64,000 bases of DNA, from NCBI GenBank assembly GCA_021234535.1, contig CM037840.1:27913520-27977519 (forward strand). Direction: 5' to 3'. Source of the stretch: Stichopus chloronotus (taxonomy: Eukaryota > Echinodermata > Holothuroidea > Aspidochirotida > Stichopodidae). A program made the translations under genes and the position numbers. The notes under the pieces are model-generated. The model worked only from the letters and a program-made list of their open reading frames with translations. It did no database searches and was not told the DNA's origin. Positions 13,140-27,500 of the stretch are shown here, piece by piece; position 1 is the stretch's first letter; each line of letters opens with the position of its first letter.

Positions 13140-13500
13140 ATCATAACAAGACGGGCAAGGTTGGACGCCGCATCTTTCCAATCATTTTGAAAGAGGCTAA
13201 TCGAGTTGGTTCACTAAAACCATGATATTTCGTCAAAAAATAGGAAGATATTTGCAGATATATTGATGGTAAATGGTAAAAAGAAGAAATTCTGAAGATC
13301 TGACACACAACTGAAGCTTCAGTGATTGGTTGATTAACGATCATCAAAATCAGTTATTCCAAATCTACGACCAAACACTTAAATTAACCGGCCATAAGCA
13401 ACTCCTGTTAGTAAAATGCTACAATTTCTCATAATTCCTCCTCATTTATTACAAAACAAACAATATCAACTCAATAAGCTCCTTTGAAAAAATACCGGTT
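13140..13500 (+). repeat. Dispersed repeat family 3, copy
   Basis: It shares ordered blocks with 35260-35660 and with the split copy at 38480-39300: GAGTTGGTTCAC, CATGATATTTCGTCA, TGGTAAATGGT, GAAGATCTGACACACAACTGAAGC, AATCAGTTATT, AAATCTACGACC. The family type is unknown; no terminal repeats are resolved. Confidence 0.7.
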
Positions 13501-16500
13501 ACCGAAATTAAAGACGAATGAAGTCAAATTGGACTTATTTGCGTGTTTTTTCTTCTTCATAACCTTTATAATAATGAGAATCGTTATATGTGCACGCACA
13601 CAAGCACACACGCACTCGCATACACAGGGGCACATGCATTCACATACTTTCATATCTGTGGCGATATACATATCTATTTCGATATAAATATACATATCTA
13701 AATACGAAAGTTCACTGTGCAGGATTCTTTTATTTTACATGTTATTTTTATCAGTCAATTTCAATTTATGTCTTTTGTTGCCTTCGGGTGGATCCCATTT
13801 CAACCAATCAAAAATGATAGCACGAAAAAAAGGCAAAAAGTTGATGGGCTGCGTATCTGAAAGTTATACGATTTTGAAGGTGCCTATATGGAAAGCTGTG
13901 TTGTTATTCTGTTGCAGTGTTCTTTCCAAGACTGTATTGGTGTCTACGGCAGAGGAGTCGATTACTTAAATAAACTGAAAAAGTTAATTCGTCTGCACAT
14001 TCTGGTAAGAAAATACATCCCCCCAAAACACGTTTCTTATCGAATTTGCGAAACTTTTGATGAATGTTTTACAGACATGTTCGGCAGCGTCAAGTTGAGT
14101 GATGTCCTCACATCGGTCACAATAAAACGTGTCTTTTGTCCCTCTTTGAAATGTTCCTTCGTGAAATTTATAAGTCTTATAATCCAGGGCGAAAGATAAT
14201 TATATTTATCTGTGAGAGAAACGCCTCATTTGTTTTTTTAGAGACGCCAGACGCCAGTCTCACATACCAAGGAGGAAAAAACGATAGATGGTATAAAAGG
14301 AAAAAAAAATAGAAAAAAGGGGCTTTTGGGAGCGTTCGACATTCATGATCATTCTTTTTACAAACTTTCCTCCTTGAAACATGTTTCTTTATTTTCCAGT
14401 ATTTTATGCTTTTAACAGGCAAGGTATCAGATACTTCAAAGATCAGCAACTGCCAAAATGCGAGAAATCGTTTTCTTGCCTCTGTAGTCGGTTTAATTAA
14501 TGGAAGGGTTTGAAAAGAGGATGTTAGCCTCTCACCTTCAGACGTTTTTGCTAATTGAGACACCAAACAATGCGAAATAGTGCAATGGACAGGCGATTTC
14601 TTGCTCTGTTTAAAATGGCAGCAGTCTATTGTCTTTTTCTGCTAAGGAAGTTGGAGGGGGGGGGGGGGGTATTTAGTGAGACGGTCTCTATTTGGAGAGG
14701 TTTGGCAAAATTCCCTCAGAGTGCATCGCCCCCCCCCCCCCCCCCCCGTTCTCCCCCTTAGCGTAGACCCTTGTGGTAAACACTGTAGCAGAGTTAAATT
14801 AGATTATTTTTTTGTCGATACCGTAGTTACCCTTATCTTCTTTCAAATCTGCGAGCATAAGATCCATATGCTGTCAGATCGTCACAATGATGTTGTTCAT
14901 ATAGAAGCATCACGTTCCTTTGTTTACAAACGATGATTTGATTGGTGCTAAAATAGCGTTGCCGCCTTCCTAGTGTGTGGAACAACTCTTGTCACGAGCG
15001 CAATGCTTGTAAAATAAAAATGTTTTTCCTGATTGCTACGAATTTTCTTAATTACTGCTGTACTAAAAAACTTTCAGTGCATCTTAGACACCTTAAAAAA
15101 AGCAAAAGGTGTTCAAAGAAGAGAGGAACACCCCTCCCTAGGGCGCCGTGCAACGACTGGTCATGCGTCTACCCCGTCTTTCAAAAATAGAATGTTGTAA
15201 TCAAAGAATGACCTCTTGAACCGGTTAAAAGTATAGGGGGACAGTAAATTCATTTCAGCAAGCAATCGCGTATGACCTATAATGGATATTCAAAGGAGAT
15301 CCTCAACCGAATTTCCGCCGATCATGTGCTAGAGGAATTTTTTTAATCACCCCTTTAGACATAAATAGTGCTATCATAGAAGATTTATTTAATATCATTT
15401 TAGAGATGATATGAAACGAACTGTCAATAAAAGTGTGTGTTAATCTCCTGCAAGCACCATCGGCAAAACCCTCATCATCCTCGGCCGGTTTAAATTCATT
15501 TACAAAAAAAAATGTTTGACTTTTGAATACCGAACTTCTAGGATATCGTCTTATTTATATCGTCTTATTTTCTTCTTTTATTTTGGGATCCGCGATCTTA
15601 CCAGGCTGTTGAGGAGATCCCACCCAAATTTTCACGATACTCTCCATTGCTTAGAACAAAATTAATGAATGACCCAGTGGACGACTCACGCAAATGACCT
15701 TGAATGGTGCTGTTGTTCATATGACCAGTGCCGACTGTTGCACGACAGTTTTAATTTCCAATAAGGGGAAAAGTCGAAGACACCCTGGATACAGACAAGT
15801 GGTGTAGTGGTCTAGAGCATATTCTTTGTTGTTGATTGGTCATCCCCTTTCGAGAGTCACCCCAAAAAGATTTTTTTTTTCGTTCTTTCAAATGATAAAC
15901 AAAAAGGAAAGTTTGGATTTCTCCGATTATCACTTACGTACCAGCTTACAACCGTCGAGGCCATTTTAAATGTACGATAAGCCCCAGCGATGAAGCAATA
16001 TCAACTTTAGCAACGTGGAAAGTTGGACGGATCGCTTTAAAATTTATAAATGTGCGGAGATGAAAGAAAGACTTTCCTCAATGTTATTTGGTGCAGCAAA
16101 AAAAAAAAAAAAGACCACGAATCTCTCGATCTAATAACATTGATAAAATTATTAAGCTGCCTCAGGGTCCCTAATTTGCTCCTCAAAAATTACGAGAGGT
16201 CCTCAACTTCTAGGTTAGAGAAAGGCTACGTAAGAAAATAAGGTTTCCAAATATATTGCTACATTTTGTTTCAAGTGCTCTTGGTCTCATCGTTTCTCTT
16301 CCTCACTTCTCTTTTTTTTTATCTCATTTTCAATCTCGAGATGCCATCTTCATCCTTATTCTTCTTTTTCGCTGTTTTCTGCCGTCAAAGTCGGTGGTAA
16401 CATCTAGGAGAGACAGAGCCTATAACGAATGGAGGGGATTACCCCCGGAGCGATTCAGTTTAAAGAAAGTAATTTGGTTCCATCTCGAAATAAGAAGGAC

Positions 16501-17600
16501 AACGATTTTGAAATGGAAACTATACCAAGATGATTTTTTTTACCAAAAATGGATTGAGAGGCAGATTACTCCAGAAGGGTAGTAATTCAAACCGCTGAGA
16601 AGAATCGATTTTAAGATAGCAGAACATATCCCGCGAAGGACGGTTACGGCGTTTGCGTTACATTTCGCGGAATTGATTTATGTGGCATAACTAACACTGA
16701 TTAATTGAGAGCGCTTAAATGCGTAAGTGCATAGATATCGATATAACACTACATCAACGTTCGAAGAGCCGTGAAAAGGTTTTCCACAGAATATATAAAC
16801 AACTAAGTCACTTTCGATGTTCGTCGTCTGCTACATTTCTTATTTACAAGTATAGAAGAATGTAAATAGAGGGAAAGATTTATACCGACAAGAAAGCATT
16901 TGGAATGTGTATAGAATTACATAACAGAAACGGAATGGCTTACTTGGCGTACCAAGTATTGTTTACAACGAGGGCGTCAAATAGCAGCCGAAATATTTTC
17001 TGATGCTCCATGCAAAGCTGTTTTTTGAATTTCATCCGTTAATTACTTTTTTTTTAAAATTTTGGTCGATGACTGACTCTACATTTTCTGGGTTTAAAAT
17101 AATTCCAAATTCGAATCCCTTCAGAAATCCTCTTGGATGGTAATTTCTCGTACAATTCAGCTGTGATTTCCTCTGTACATTCTGGTCACTTTATGTGATG
17201 ATCAAAAGATTGGCATTTCCTATATATGTCCTATTTTAGCCTTTGTTTTTACTTAAAGCAGGATGCCGTGTTGTTATTCCTGCGTTGTCCAAAGTGCACC
17301 AAATGGCTGACTATACCTTGTACAGTTGTAAAATGTTATAGAAAATCCTATACATAAGTCAATTTGTTAAAATAGAGCCTAATTCTGAAAGGGCATGCCT
17401 TTGCGGTATTAGTATTCCACGGTCGAAGTGAGGTACATTTACCACAGGGTCTAGTTCCGCTAAAATTTTAGCAGAATAATACTTAGTAACTCTTCTTTCT
17501 ATTGTAATTAGCATTATAACCAATGAAATTACTCCTGAAAAGAAAGTTTTTATTTGATCGGAATCAAAGAGACAAAAATGACGGAAGATTAACGATAACG

Positions 17601-17905
17601 CCTATTTTTGTTCTTCAAACAGCACATCCTGCTTTAACCTTTGTTTCAAGGGAAATTGGGAATTTTGTAAGCTCCAAGTAATTTTTTTATATTTTTGCAA
17701 GCATATATTTTTTTCTTTCAAAATATCGATATCACTTAATTAAGTAATCAACGGCTATTTTTGTTCTCCAAACAGCACGCCCTGCTTTAACCTTGATTTC
17801 AAGGGGAAATTGGGAATTTTATATGCTCTAGGTATTTTTTTTTTTTTTTTGCAAGCATATATTTTCTTCTCTAAAAATATCGATATCACTTAATTAAGTA
17901 ATCAA
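17601..17905 (+). repeat. 152-bp diverged tandem duplication in gene A intron 1
   Basis: Two direct copies (17601-17751 and 17753-17905) share CTATTTTTGTTCT, AAACAGCAC, CTGCTTTAACCTT, GGGAAATTGGGAATTTT, TTTTTGCAAGCATATATTTT and ATCGATATCACTTAATTAAG. They differ by scattered point changes and T-run length. Confidence 0.9.
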
Positions 17906-20900
17906 GAGACATTATACGTTTAAGTCTAACAAAGAAATACTGAAACTGTGCACCACTCTACGTCATCTGTTTTGCGTTTTCATCAAACTTTAAAGTCATA
18001 TCTCAAAACGGTAAAAGATGTAACGACAATTTCAACGGATTTTCATTCAGGGTGTCACTCTGCAACTTTGGAATGAAACCAGCTCGTCTCTAGGTGAATT
18101 TCGGATGACCTTTAATTAGAAGTTTGGTTTGTTTGTCACCCTGAATTTAAGTTTTGACTTGCATTTTGTTGTACCCACATTTAAAAAGTAGAAAGTTGGC
18201 TCGGTCCATGCAGATATTGAGCATTTTTTTTTTTGGGGGGGGGCGGAGTTGCTGATATCGAATTCTTTATCCGGTTAAGTGAATTTCTTTGGTTAAGTCA
18301 ATGGGATGAGATGTAACATGATAGCCAGACAGAAATGTACGTACCAGGATGCCATGTCAGGTGTTTAACAGAAACCACGCTGTAACAAGGCCTCCCCGCT
18401 TTTTAAGGCAAAGAAAGCGAGGGTTATAAACCTAGTAATGTATGACATAAAATACAATGAAAGAAATATCATCAGCTCCTATGCATTGAGCGCCTCAGAA
18501 TTCGTTACGTCACTTCCGCATTTGAGTCAACCGTATTGCCCGCTGAGAAAAGACGAATTTGTCACTAACAGTTGACTTATGCACGCGAGTAACATAAACA
18601 CAGTATATATATTTGGAACTACAGAGTGCACAGGCTCAGGCGTTCAAACGATTCGGGAGTAGGCTCGTTGTCTTTAAGACTATAATCTACAGTTCAGTCA
18701 CCTTTTCGGGTTTAGAAGTCACGAACTGTCGGATGTTTTATAACTTCTCTCATGATGCTGAGGTAGATTTAAATTGACAGGTTTCTTTTTTTTAAGAAAC
18801 TTGTAGTTACTTGTTATGTCATTTAATATTTTTTTTTTCTTGTTTCCTTTCATAGTTTTTTTACCTTTTTTGCTTCTTTCTTTACATAACTTTTATAAAC
18901 AGTGACTGATCTTTCAGCAATGAAAGTCCAGACTTTACAGAGGTGATCGTAGGCTATGATTCACTGAAGGAATGTGAAAACATTTTATTTCATAAGTAAC
19001 AACCGTGATCAGTTTGTGACTATTTTTAAATAGTTTTGCGTTGACCTGACTCAATTTTATCTCTGTGACAAGTGTCCAGATCATTCCGAGATATTTCGAC
19101 AGATTGAATTAACATTTGCAAAAGCCACGATAGATATATTGTTCGCACTTACTTAAACAGATATAGTCTTTTGTTCGTTCATTGTCTTTTTTTACTTTAT
19201 ATTGAGTGCTATGGCGAAAGAAGAAAAGGATAGAACTAATTGTATCAGAAAAGTTATGTACTTAAAGATAAAGACAGTTGGTTAAAAAATTAAGAAGATA
19301 TAGGGCAGAACATTGAAATTATTTCATTTGCGAATTTGCTTATTCGTATTTTGTATCCGTGAATGAATATGTCACTGGGAATTGGAGCACGCACAAAAAG
19401 TGACGGCGTCGCGCGACGGCTTCCAAGGAAACTTGAACGCTACATAATGAGGGCGCGATGAGCGATGGCTTTCAGTTACGTATTTTGTGAAATTTTTAAA
19501 GATAGAAACAATAAAGAGACTATTTTCATATCGAAAGCAGATTTACAATAAAAGAGCGATTTCGGGATTGGCTTTGGGTAAATAATCTATGCAATGTTAT
19601 GACAAGGCAGAGTGATCGGACGGAACATATGACCACATATGGCAATATCTGAATAGATCTGAATATACAATGTATCAGTGGCGTGGACGAAGGTGAACCG
19701 GATTCGACCCCCCCCCCCCCCCCGATCTACACAGTCAATCAAAAATTAGATTACACCATTTTGCATTTTGAAAACAAGATTCCAAAAGGGAAGAATTGAG
19801 ACCGCTATGTCAACTGGGGAATTGTACACTCCATAAAATCTCCCCCCGCCCCCCGAACCATTGATAATTGCCTCCGGCCTTTGCTGTCCGCTGCTAGTAG
19901 CTCTGAGGTGAATATCGAAGGAAACTTTCCTTAATTCACCTTGTTTATTTCTTTGTAACTTTCAGTTCATGTTCACTGAAGACTATAAATAATGTTGGGA
20001 ATGTGAATGATTCTATAAGCTGACATCTCCAATGTTCTTACTCATAACTGAGTGCATTTAACATCGTCCGGTTTATATCTGCCCCACCTAACATCACTAT
20101 CGCATCCAAATACTTAATTAAAAAATCGAGATGGACGGGTGAGCAAAACCTGGAAAAGAGCAATCAATTGTGACAATTAGGCAAACGTTTTAATCACGAT
20201 GATCCGGGTAATTGGGGTCAGGTCTCCGTATATACCAAAATCTACAGAAATATTTTAAATGAGACAGTTTGTGGGTTTAATTCAACCGGAACAAGTCATC
20301 GCCGTAAATAGGACGCCAAACATCCTTACAGGCCCTTGAGTAACGCCTTCATTAAAATCAAGAATGTAATTTGGATACATGATGACAGAAGGACATAATA
20401 GAAACACGTTTAACTTTGAAACGTACAATTGGTAGCCCTGATAAAGATTAAAAAATATGCAATTGCTTCTTTTAAAGAATCTTCACACTTTTCATTAAGA
20501 AAAGAAACAAAAAAAAATTTGTGTCATCAGCGTACGTCATTATCTTTAAGTCCTTTTTTTAACGATATCTAGGGATGTCTTCAATTAAAGGGTGCACATA
20601 GCAAGGGTGGCTCATTCATTCAAAAAAACAATTATACCTCTTCCTTTTCCGTGGATAAGACTTAAAATGTCTACATTAAAGATAGCTCATGCACAAGCAT
20701 GGTTCTATTTATCATGTCTAGGCTAGGACCAAACGGATAATTTCACTAAGATCAGCAGTCAACCAAACTTACAGCCAAGGAGAATAAAAGGATGTCGCAA
20801 AATCTTGAATGAGAATGAAAAGAAGTAGAACTTATTATGTCTCTTTTTGGGATGAAAGATGTAGCGTTACGTGTTTTGCTATTGTATTATTTGTGTGGGT

Positions 20901-23719
20901 GGGGCTGAGAATTGCGAGACATTGGTATAATTAATAGTCCAAAACGGTTGACTTTTCCCCTGCTATAGTAGATTTTTTTTCCTGCCATAGAGTTAAAGGT
21001 TGCCCTGTTTTGTTCTTTCAGTGGGTCCTGTCGTAGGTCTTGCAGTGTGGATATTGAGGTTTGTCAGATGTATTTACTGCGTTTAATGACAACTAGTACA
21101 ACAAAGCAACAAACGATCAGAGCGTATTTGAATAAACCGTACATGCATTAACTACGTCACCTTTTATAATCATTCCCATGTTCAAGGGCTTTTAAAAAGT
21201 CACAGTCTGCTGGTGTAATGCCAATGAGTGAAACGATCACGCTGAATCGAAGCCACTAAAAATTTTGTTGGTGATTCCACACTTAGACAAAAGACTAGTG
21301 TGGTACGATATACCTTGTTACGGACCTCATCGTCTTAGGTCATTTTTCTTACCTCAAAGTGATTTTATCATACATCAGGCAGGTAAAGCTATTACACGCA
21401 TAATTGAACGTCAAATTTCTACGTTTACTTGAGCTGCATTTCATATCATGACAGGGCATATTGGTTGCCATGCCCATACTATAAACTGTGTACCGTAATT
21501 GAAAAGGTAAGGATTCCTTTAAATGTTTTAACGGTATTAAAATCATCACGATACTTCGCAGACGCGATCTCGTAACCTTTAAGTAGGTTCTATAGGATTA
21601 CCATATTCTGAAGAAAAAAAAATGTAACATGGTATGCGAAACAATGACCCGGTTTGTTATGTAAAGGCATTGAAACGCGACCAGTGCCTCAAATTTAACG
21701 ACCTTAAATCGTGTCTTGCGTTGCATTCTTATCGATTGGTCTTAATTTTAGCAGACACTGATTGCAATGACCTGAAAATAAGATTTGCGATACATTCACG
21801 AATGGTCAACTCTTAATAAGAGAAGAAAAATACATATGCATATTTGATTGTTGATATTTGAAATTTGATTTTCCTTGTCCTTCTTCAGTTTCTTGTCACC
21901 TTAGCTGGCAAAATGACATATGTCACCGAAATTCAATCCCTCAAACTTTCTTTCCTGAGCTTTTGATATCAATGTGTTGTCGACACAGACGCCGACAGCG
22001 TAATACAGACATATCATATGTTGAAAATCGATGAACTTGAAGAAAAAAGTACCCGTACCGCCTCCTCAAACAAAAGCGATATTTCTGTCTGTAAGCAGAA
22101 TAAGACATTCGACATAATTCTTCTATTGTTTGTAGAACTTTCAAAGCAATAAAGAAAGAGCTTTCAGGTTTGAAAGAAAATTATGCATGAAAACATAAAA
22201 TCCTGAGGTCGTTCTTTTTTTTTTCTTTTTCTGTGAAGAGCCAAATCGGAGTCTCTCCTTAACAATGAAATTGCCTGTAGAGTGGAAGCTAGACAAAAAA
22301 GTAATACGTTAACCTCATACAAGGATTTTCTTTTTATGGTTCCTAAAACTTTCAACATTCTACATTCAAATGTAGTAAGGCAAAACAGTCTGTTAGCAAA
22401 AAGCTTGTAGAGGGCGTTTTGGTTTTCATCACGTACTCTCTATCTCCAAAGCTTAATAAAACTATAAATAATGATATGCACATTTGAAACACAACACCAA
22501 AAACTGTATTTACCTTAGGGATCTTATACGTGAATATTTGTGTCTACGATTGATACTATTCATGCGCGTATCATTCTTGTATGTTTAGATTAATTATCCC
22601 TAACGGAGAAGACATTGTTTTCAAATGTTAACTTACTGCACCTTTAAGGAGAAATACTAGCCGAAGATGTACGCAACGACAGTATTAACAAGGTGCGGAC
22701 GTACGTTTACAGTTTGATGAGCTACAGACCGTCACAAAGTTATGATGACGTCAGCCGGCGAGACCGCTATACAGCAGAACGAAATAGCGTGACATTTTAC
22801 GAAGGAGACAGTGGCCTTTAACTGCTACATAGAAGAGGACCCCAGAGAAATTGGAATGTCTTAGGAACAGTTTCGAGTATGATGCTAAAACATTTGCGTT
22901 TTCTCTGTCGTGAATCAAATAGTATAATTAAAACTTAGGGTAAGCGGTCACCGTAAGCTGTCACTTCCAGTTTCAATTTTTATTGCACCTTAGAGAGCAA
23001 GACAGGCGGGTGAGTGTTGAAGGCGGAAGCAGATTGAAGGGTGGGGTGCAGGTTGGGGGAGGGTGAAAATGGGTGTTGACGTTTTGAAGGGGAACTTGGG
23101 CTTGTAGTTTTGCTATTCCATCAAAAGAGATTCGTGTTTCAAAAGAGCATCTACCCACAATGCACCGGACTGGAATTTTATTTCTACAAAAACGAAATAC
23201 AAAAGGTATCATATTCACAAAACATTTATGAAGGTATTCGTAATTTGGTAATTTTTAGCAGATGGACTACTCCGGTGTCCGAAGTAAATTTCTAGGAATT
23301 CGGGTTGGCAAATTAATCTCATAGTTGACTTTAAAGGGGTGATCTAATCATCATTGCTGATCATTTAGTCAGAGCTTCCCATTCCCCCCCCCCCTCCAAC
23401 CTCGACCCCCGTCTTCCGTCATCTGCCCAGCTGGGACCTTCCCATCGAAGTGTAAACGTTGCAGTACCTGCTCTGTTGTGTAGAGTAATACCCTTTCTTC
23501 TATCCAGGGACCATTTTTTCTCTTTCAAATCACTGACCGTCTTGTACCTTACGTGTCATAATAAGTGTTTACGTTATTTGCTGCAAGTGTTGTAACCTCC
23601 TGTACATTTGGAAAGCAAAACCGTACACTGACCAATAGAATCCCAGAACAGCTTCAGCTGAAAACACCTGCTTTTTCAGTGGCCTCACGATTTTATCCAC
23701 CAGGGGAATCAGATTTTTG

Positions 23720-24035
23720 TAACTAGTATTTGTGGACACCAAATGATAGATTACTTAACTTAAGGAAGGACCTATACATGAAATAAGTTTCTCACAGGTA
23801 TAAATTCAAATGTTTGCAGCTAAAGAATAATTTGTACACCCAAACTTTCAGAAATTCAAATGATGCATTTTCTGTAACTCATCTTATCCATAATCCTTTG
23901 TGAAGATTAATCTTTTTCAGATGTTTATCGATAAGCCTGCATGGATTAACAATGATAAAAGCTGTTTTCGTTATGTGCCCTGTCTTTGCATTGGAAACGC
24001 CTTATTCCCATTCACACAGCAAATCGGTTTATTTA
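23720..24035. mobile_element. TTAA MITE family 2, diverged copy
   Basis: Same orientation and internal order as 56530-56866: GGAAGGAC, TTCTCACAG, AATTTGTACACCC, AATTCAAATGATGCAT, CAGATGTTTAT. The right end reads AAACGCCTTATTCCC, a mutated form of the inverted repeat. It lies in gene A intron 1, about 300 bases from exon 1. Confidence 0.75.
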
Positions 24036-24334
24036 CAAACTGGGCCCCCTGCATCCACAGATTAATAACAATTCTAAATTAGTTCTTTTTTTTTGTTTTT
24101 GGAAACGCTTTTACTCTTCTTGGGTGTTCCCGTCTTTATTCCTTTGGTGATTTCTCTTGTCTGATTAAGTCGGTATTAGACCCGAAACGCCCTAAATATA
24201 TCCTCGTAATATATCTTATGATTCCACACATTGCACCTTTCTCTGTACTTTCTACCACTCTTTATCTCAGTTGCATTGCAGTACGTTTATACCTAAAAAA
24301 AAAATGTGAGTACGTTTCTTTATTATGTACTCAC

Positions 24335-24586
24335 CAACGTATTCCTCGCCACCAGTTTTAACTCGTAGTCTGGCAATATGTATCTGTTTTCGTTGACACA
24401 GTCAAAACCGAGCTGAGTGGCCGGGTATTGACCTTGTCCCCCCGCCCAGTCCCCAGAAAAGGGATAAAGACCTAGGATATACAGCGGGGTCTTTTCGGCC
24501 AGAGATGCGGTAGACATGACTACCAAAATGACGATAGCTTTTATAAAAGCCACGATGTAATGATATCCGTACATCTTCGATAACAT
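24335..24586 (-). CDS. Gene A exon 1: GABA-B receptor-like subunit, signal peptide and start of ligand-binding domain
   Basis: First coding exon of a metabotropic GABA-B receptor-like class C GPCR; 84 codons, ending in phase 0 at a GTGAGT donor. The first Met is followed by an in-frame Met at codon 5, so either could be used. Residues about 10-30 form a hydrophobic signal peptide (core IVILVVMSTASLA) with a likely cut just before EKTPLY. The mature start has LYILGLYPFSG, then WAGGQG and ILPDYELKL, which match the first strand, first helix and following strand of the GABA-B Venus-flytrap domain. The Trp in DWAGGQ aligns by hand with the Trp that packs on agonist in human GABBR1. By family knowledge the product sits in the plasma membrane and couples to Gi/o. 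Subunit type cannot be fixed from the ectodomain alone. Confidence 0.9.
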
Positions 24587-27500
24587 AGTCTTTGCTTCTT
24601 TTCGATTTTTTTTTGTTTGGTTAGTTGGTTTTCAATCCCAAATTATCTTCGAATACGACAAATACTTTCCGTGTTCCTTGAATAGGAATAAAATTCTGTT
24701 TGTCCCCGTCACTGCAGGGGTCGATGGTCCGTAGTCGCATGCAGACGTAGCTCTATAAATCTGTAGCTCTGTAAATCTGTATCTAATTCTTCCGACGTTA
24801 CCGATACGACTTAAAATATGGTGTTAACATTTTAGACCTATCATTGTGCCCACTGCCTTCTACAATCTTTACGCTGCTTCATCTATAATTTTCCCTGTAA
24901 CGTTTTCCACCCTCAATCAAACGTGATTAAAGCTGCAACGGCCTTGTCCGTTACTGTTTCCGATATTTTCAGTGAGAAACGATGATTCAGGACATGTTCA
25001 AAACATTTAACAAAAGGAGGCTTTTGCGTAGAATATGTGTCCATGGATTATCAATTCTTGTGATGAAAAAAAGAACGTTCTTTTAATAATGCTTTCCCCG
25101 CATCATGTCTCCATTTCTCAGAGAGAAAAAGCTGAGCGCTGAGATTCTGGTACGTACTTTCCTCGTCAGATTGCTTTAAGAAAATGAAACAAATTTCTTT
25201 GAAAGATGAATTCACTCATTTCTTACATCTCCCACGTGTTAGAGAATGGTCGTTCGAAGACATAAAAAAGAAATACAATGCCTTTGCTGAAATCATGTCT
25301 CGCCGCTCAACAAGACAGAAAAGTTGTGTGCTAGTTCCTTCTCCAATGAAAAAAAATATAAGTTGTTCACTTTTGGGGATCTCCAAAATTAAAAGTTTTT
25401 ATTTATTTCCGTTCCCACGAGGAAATATAAACTTAAAAACTAAACGAAACTGTGGATGGTTTTCAAAGACCGAGATGAAGTTTATGGTGCACAGTATCGT
25501 AATCGTTTAAAAATATTTTCGTATTTCTCAGCTTCTATCAAAGACTGTCAAATGTGGATAGCTAAGCTAACCGACCTCAAATGACAAGCTTCGAACTTCG
25601 AAAATTGGTGTTTACACCGTCTACGGTAATATTCAACAAAATTATATCTTCCTCGAAAACATACGGTTATCGAATAGTGAAGTTCAAATACATTCAATCC
25701 ACCTAATTGACCAGAATAATTAGAAATCAATATTTCTGCAGGTCTGTTGTTACATTTTTGTCGGGAAATACGTAGGCAGCGGAATATGCACCCAATGTTA
25801 TCAACGTAATAAAAACAAAACGTAGAAACATATCACAATATCAATAAAATTCGAGAAGAGATTTTCAGCAAGAAAGAAGACTAACACAGTACCCAAGAAC
25901 CGAGAACACGTGAAACTGGAAAATAAAAAGAAATGTCCAAAGCACAAATTGATCACGATTTCAGAAGAATGAAAGCGGAAAGTGCTTCTTTTAGTTTATA
26001 ATCTGTCTGATATTTACTGACTCATCTTCAGTAGATAACCATGACAGGATGATGTCACAAAATCCCGACATTTCACTTTTTCACTTGCCAGTTTCGTTTA
26101 CATCTATGGAAGCAGACCTACCAAAGGTGTCCTTCCCGAATAAAAATACAACAGAGAAGAATTAGGAAACAACTTGAGCAGGAAAATTCAACGGACACAG
26201 TTTGCAGAAGAAAAACAATCTTTACATTTACGACGATCGGGTGCTTCCAGTTAACTGCGAAAGTGTAAGCTACCGTAAAATGTTTCATGACTCGTTAATG
26301 CAATTACAGAAAGAGCATGAATTATCAGTTTCCAATATCGCTATAATTTTCTCACGAGCAATTGCAGGTTAACATCCGCAGAGCATGAAAGAGGACATCG
26401 CACCTGAATTACGTCACTCGTCCATTACATTTAAACAAAATCCTGGCCACTCTAAAACATGAAAAAAAAGATGTCGCTTCCGAGATGAACCAGTTGATCC
26501 ACTCGAAATGCTCACAAGAAACTCTTAGAAGAAAAAAAGGTCAAACTTTGCTCAAATCCCACGAGGAGGAATTAATCGATATCCTACCGTCGAAACAGAT
26601 AACGTTAGGTCCCAACTTCCCTCCTCAATCTGTCCCCAGTAATTGACTCTGTTGCGTAGTGCGAACCCATTATATAGCGAATGCTTGGAAAAATACAGGA
26701 ACAATATACTCCATTAAGGGAGTATTTGCTCATCGCAAGAACGTCGAGCTTTTACGCGCGAAATCCTTCGGTCGTGAGCCTTAATACAAAGATGAGGGCA
26801 GAATACCAGTATTTAAAAATAGCAACAGTATTCTATACGCAGGTGGATGAACTCATAAAATGGGAGTGGCGGTGGTAAGCAGAAAGCCAATTGAAAGCTA
26901 TACTTACCTTCAACGGATAGGCCTATGTGTGTGTGTGCGTGTGTGTGCGTGTGTGTGTGTGTGTGAGTGTTTCAACATCAGACATTTATAATGCCACATG
27001 TTACATAAGTGTTGCTTACTGCAATCGTATCTCTGATTTGAAAAAAAAGAAGTTACCCTCTCCTATAAAATAAGATTTCGTTGGTTTTTAATAGCAAAGC
27101 AGAGGACGTGCCATTTGGAATTGAATTCCAAAGGTAAAAATGGTCCATACTGATTATATAATTGAACACATACAAATGCAACACATATGGCACTCGTAAT
27201 TAGTAAAGGTTGGTTAAATCTCAATAAAAAATTACATTTTTTTTACCCAAAGGAATAAAATCGAAAAAAAAAACACCAGGTGTGGCGTTCGGGAATGATT
27301 TCTGTCGTTTATTTTCATTTATTTATTTGATGTTCCACAACTTTACAAACAATAAAATTACATAACCAATATGTATGAGGAATGAAAAGAAGAAAATTAA
27401 AAAGAAAAGCGTTATAGCACAAAGAATTACTCCAAACACCCAGACACCTTACTTCCCCCGCCCTCCCCCCCCCCCCCACAAACACTCAATAAGTTAAATA

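Larger units (their letters stand above)
11774..24334. other. Gene A intron 1 (12.6 kb)
   Basis: No conserved coding frame recognised; the open frames here are short and low-complexity. It contains an ATAAC-rich tract (12095-12130), a dispersed repeat copy (13140-13500), CA-rich and TA-rich tracts (13590-13700), G and C runs near 14657-14668, 14730-14747 and 19709-19723, a 152-bp tandem duplication (17601-17905) and an old MITE copy (23720-24035). The rest (14.8-17.6 kb, 18.3-23.7 kb) shows nothing I can name. Confidence 0.6.

Noticed and set aside
14177..14566. 129-codon minus-strand frame in gene A intron 1
   Set aside because: No recognised motif, low-complexity segments, and no conserved splice context; chance frame in non-coding DNA.
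15797..15870. tRNA-like stretch GTGGTGTAGTGGTCTAGAGCA
   Set aside because: It has A-box flavour but no acceptor stem, no clear B-box and no repeat body, so neither a tRNA gene nor a defensible SINE.
16256..16582. 108-codon plus-strand frame with a hydrophobic start
   Set aside because: Resembles a signal peptide only because of T-rich DNA; nothing conserved follows.
25184..25510. 108-codon plus-strand frame upstream of gene A
   Set aside because: Basic, lysine-rich, no recognised domain and A-rich DNA; not supported as a gene.
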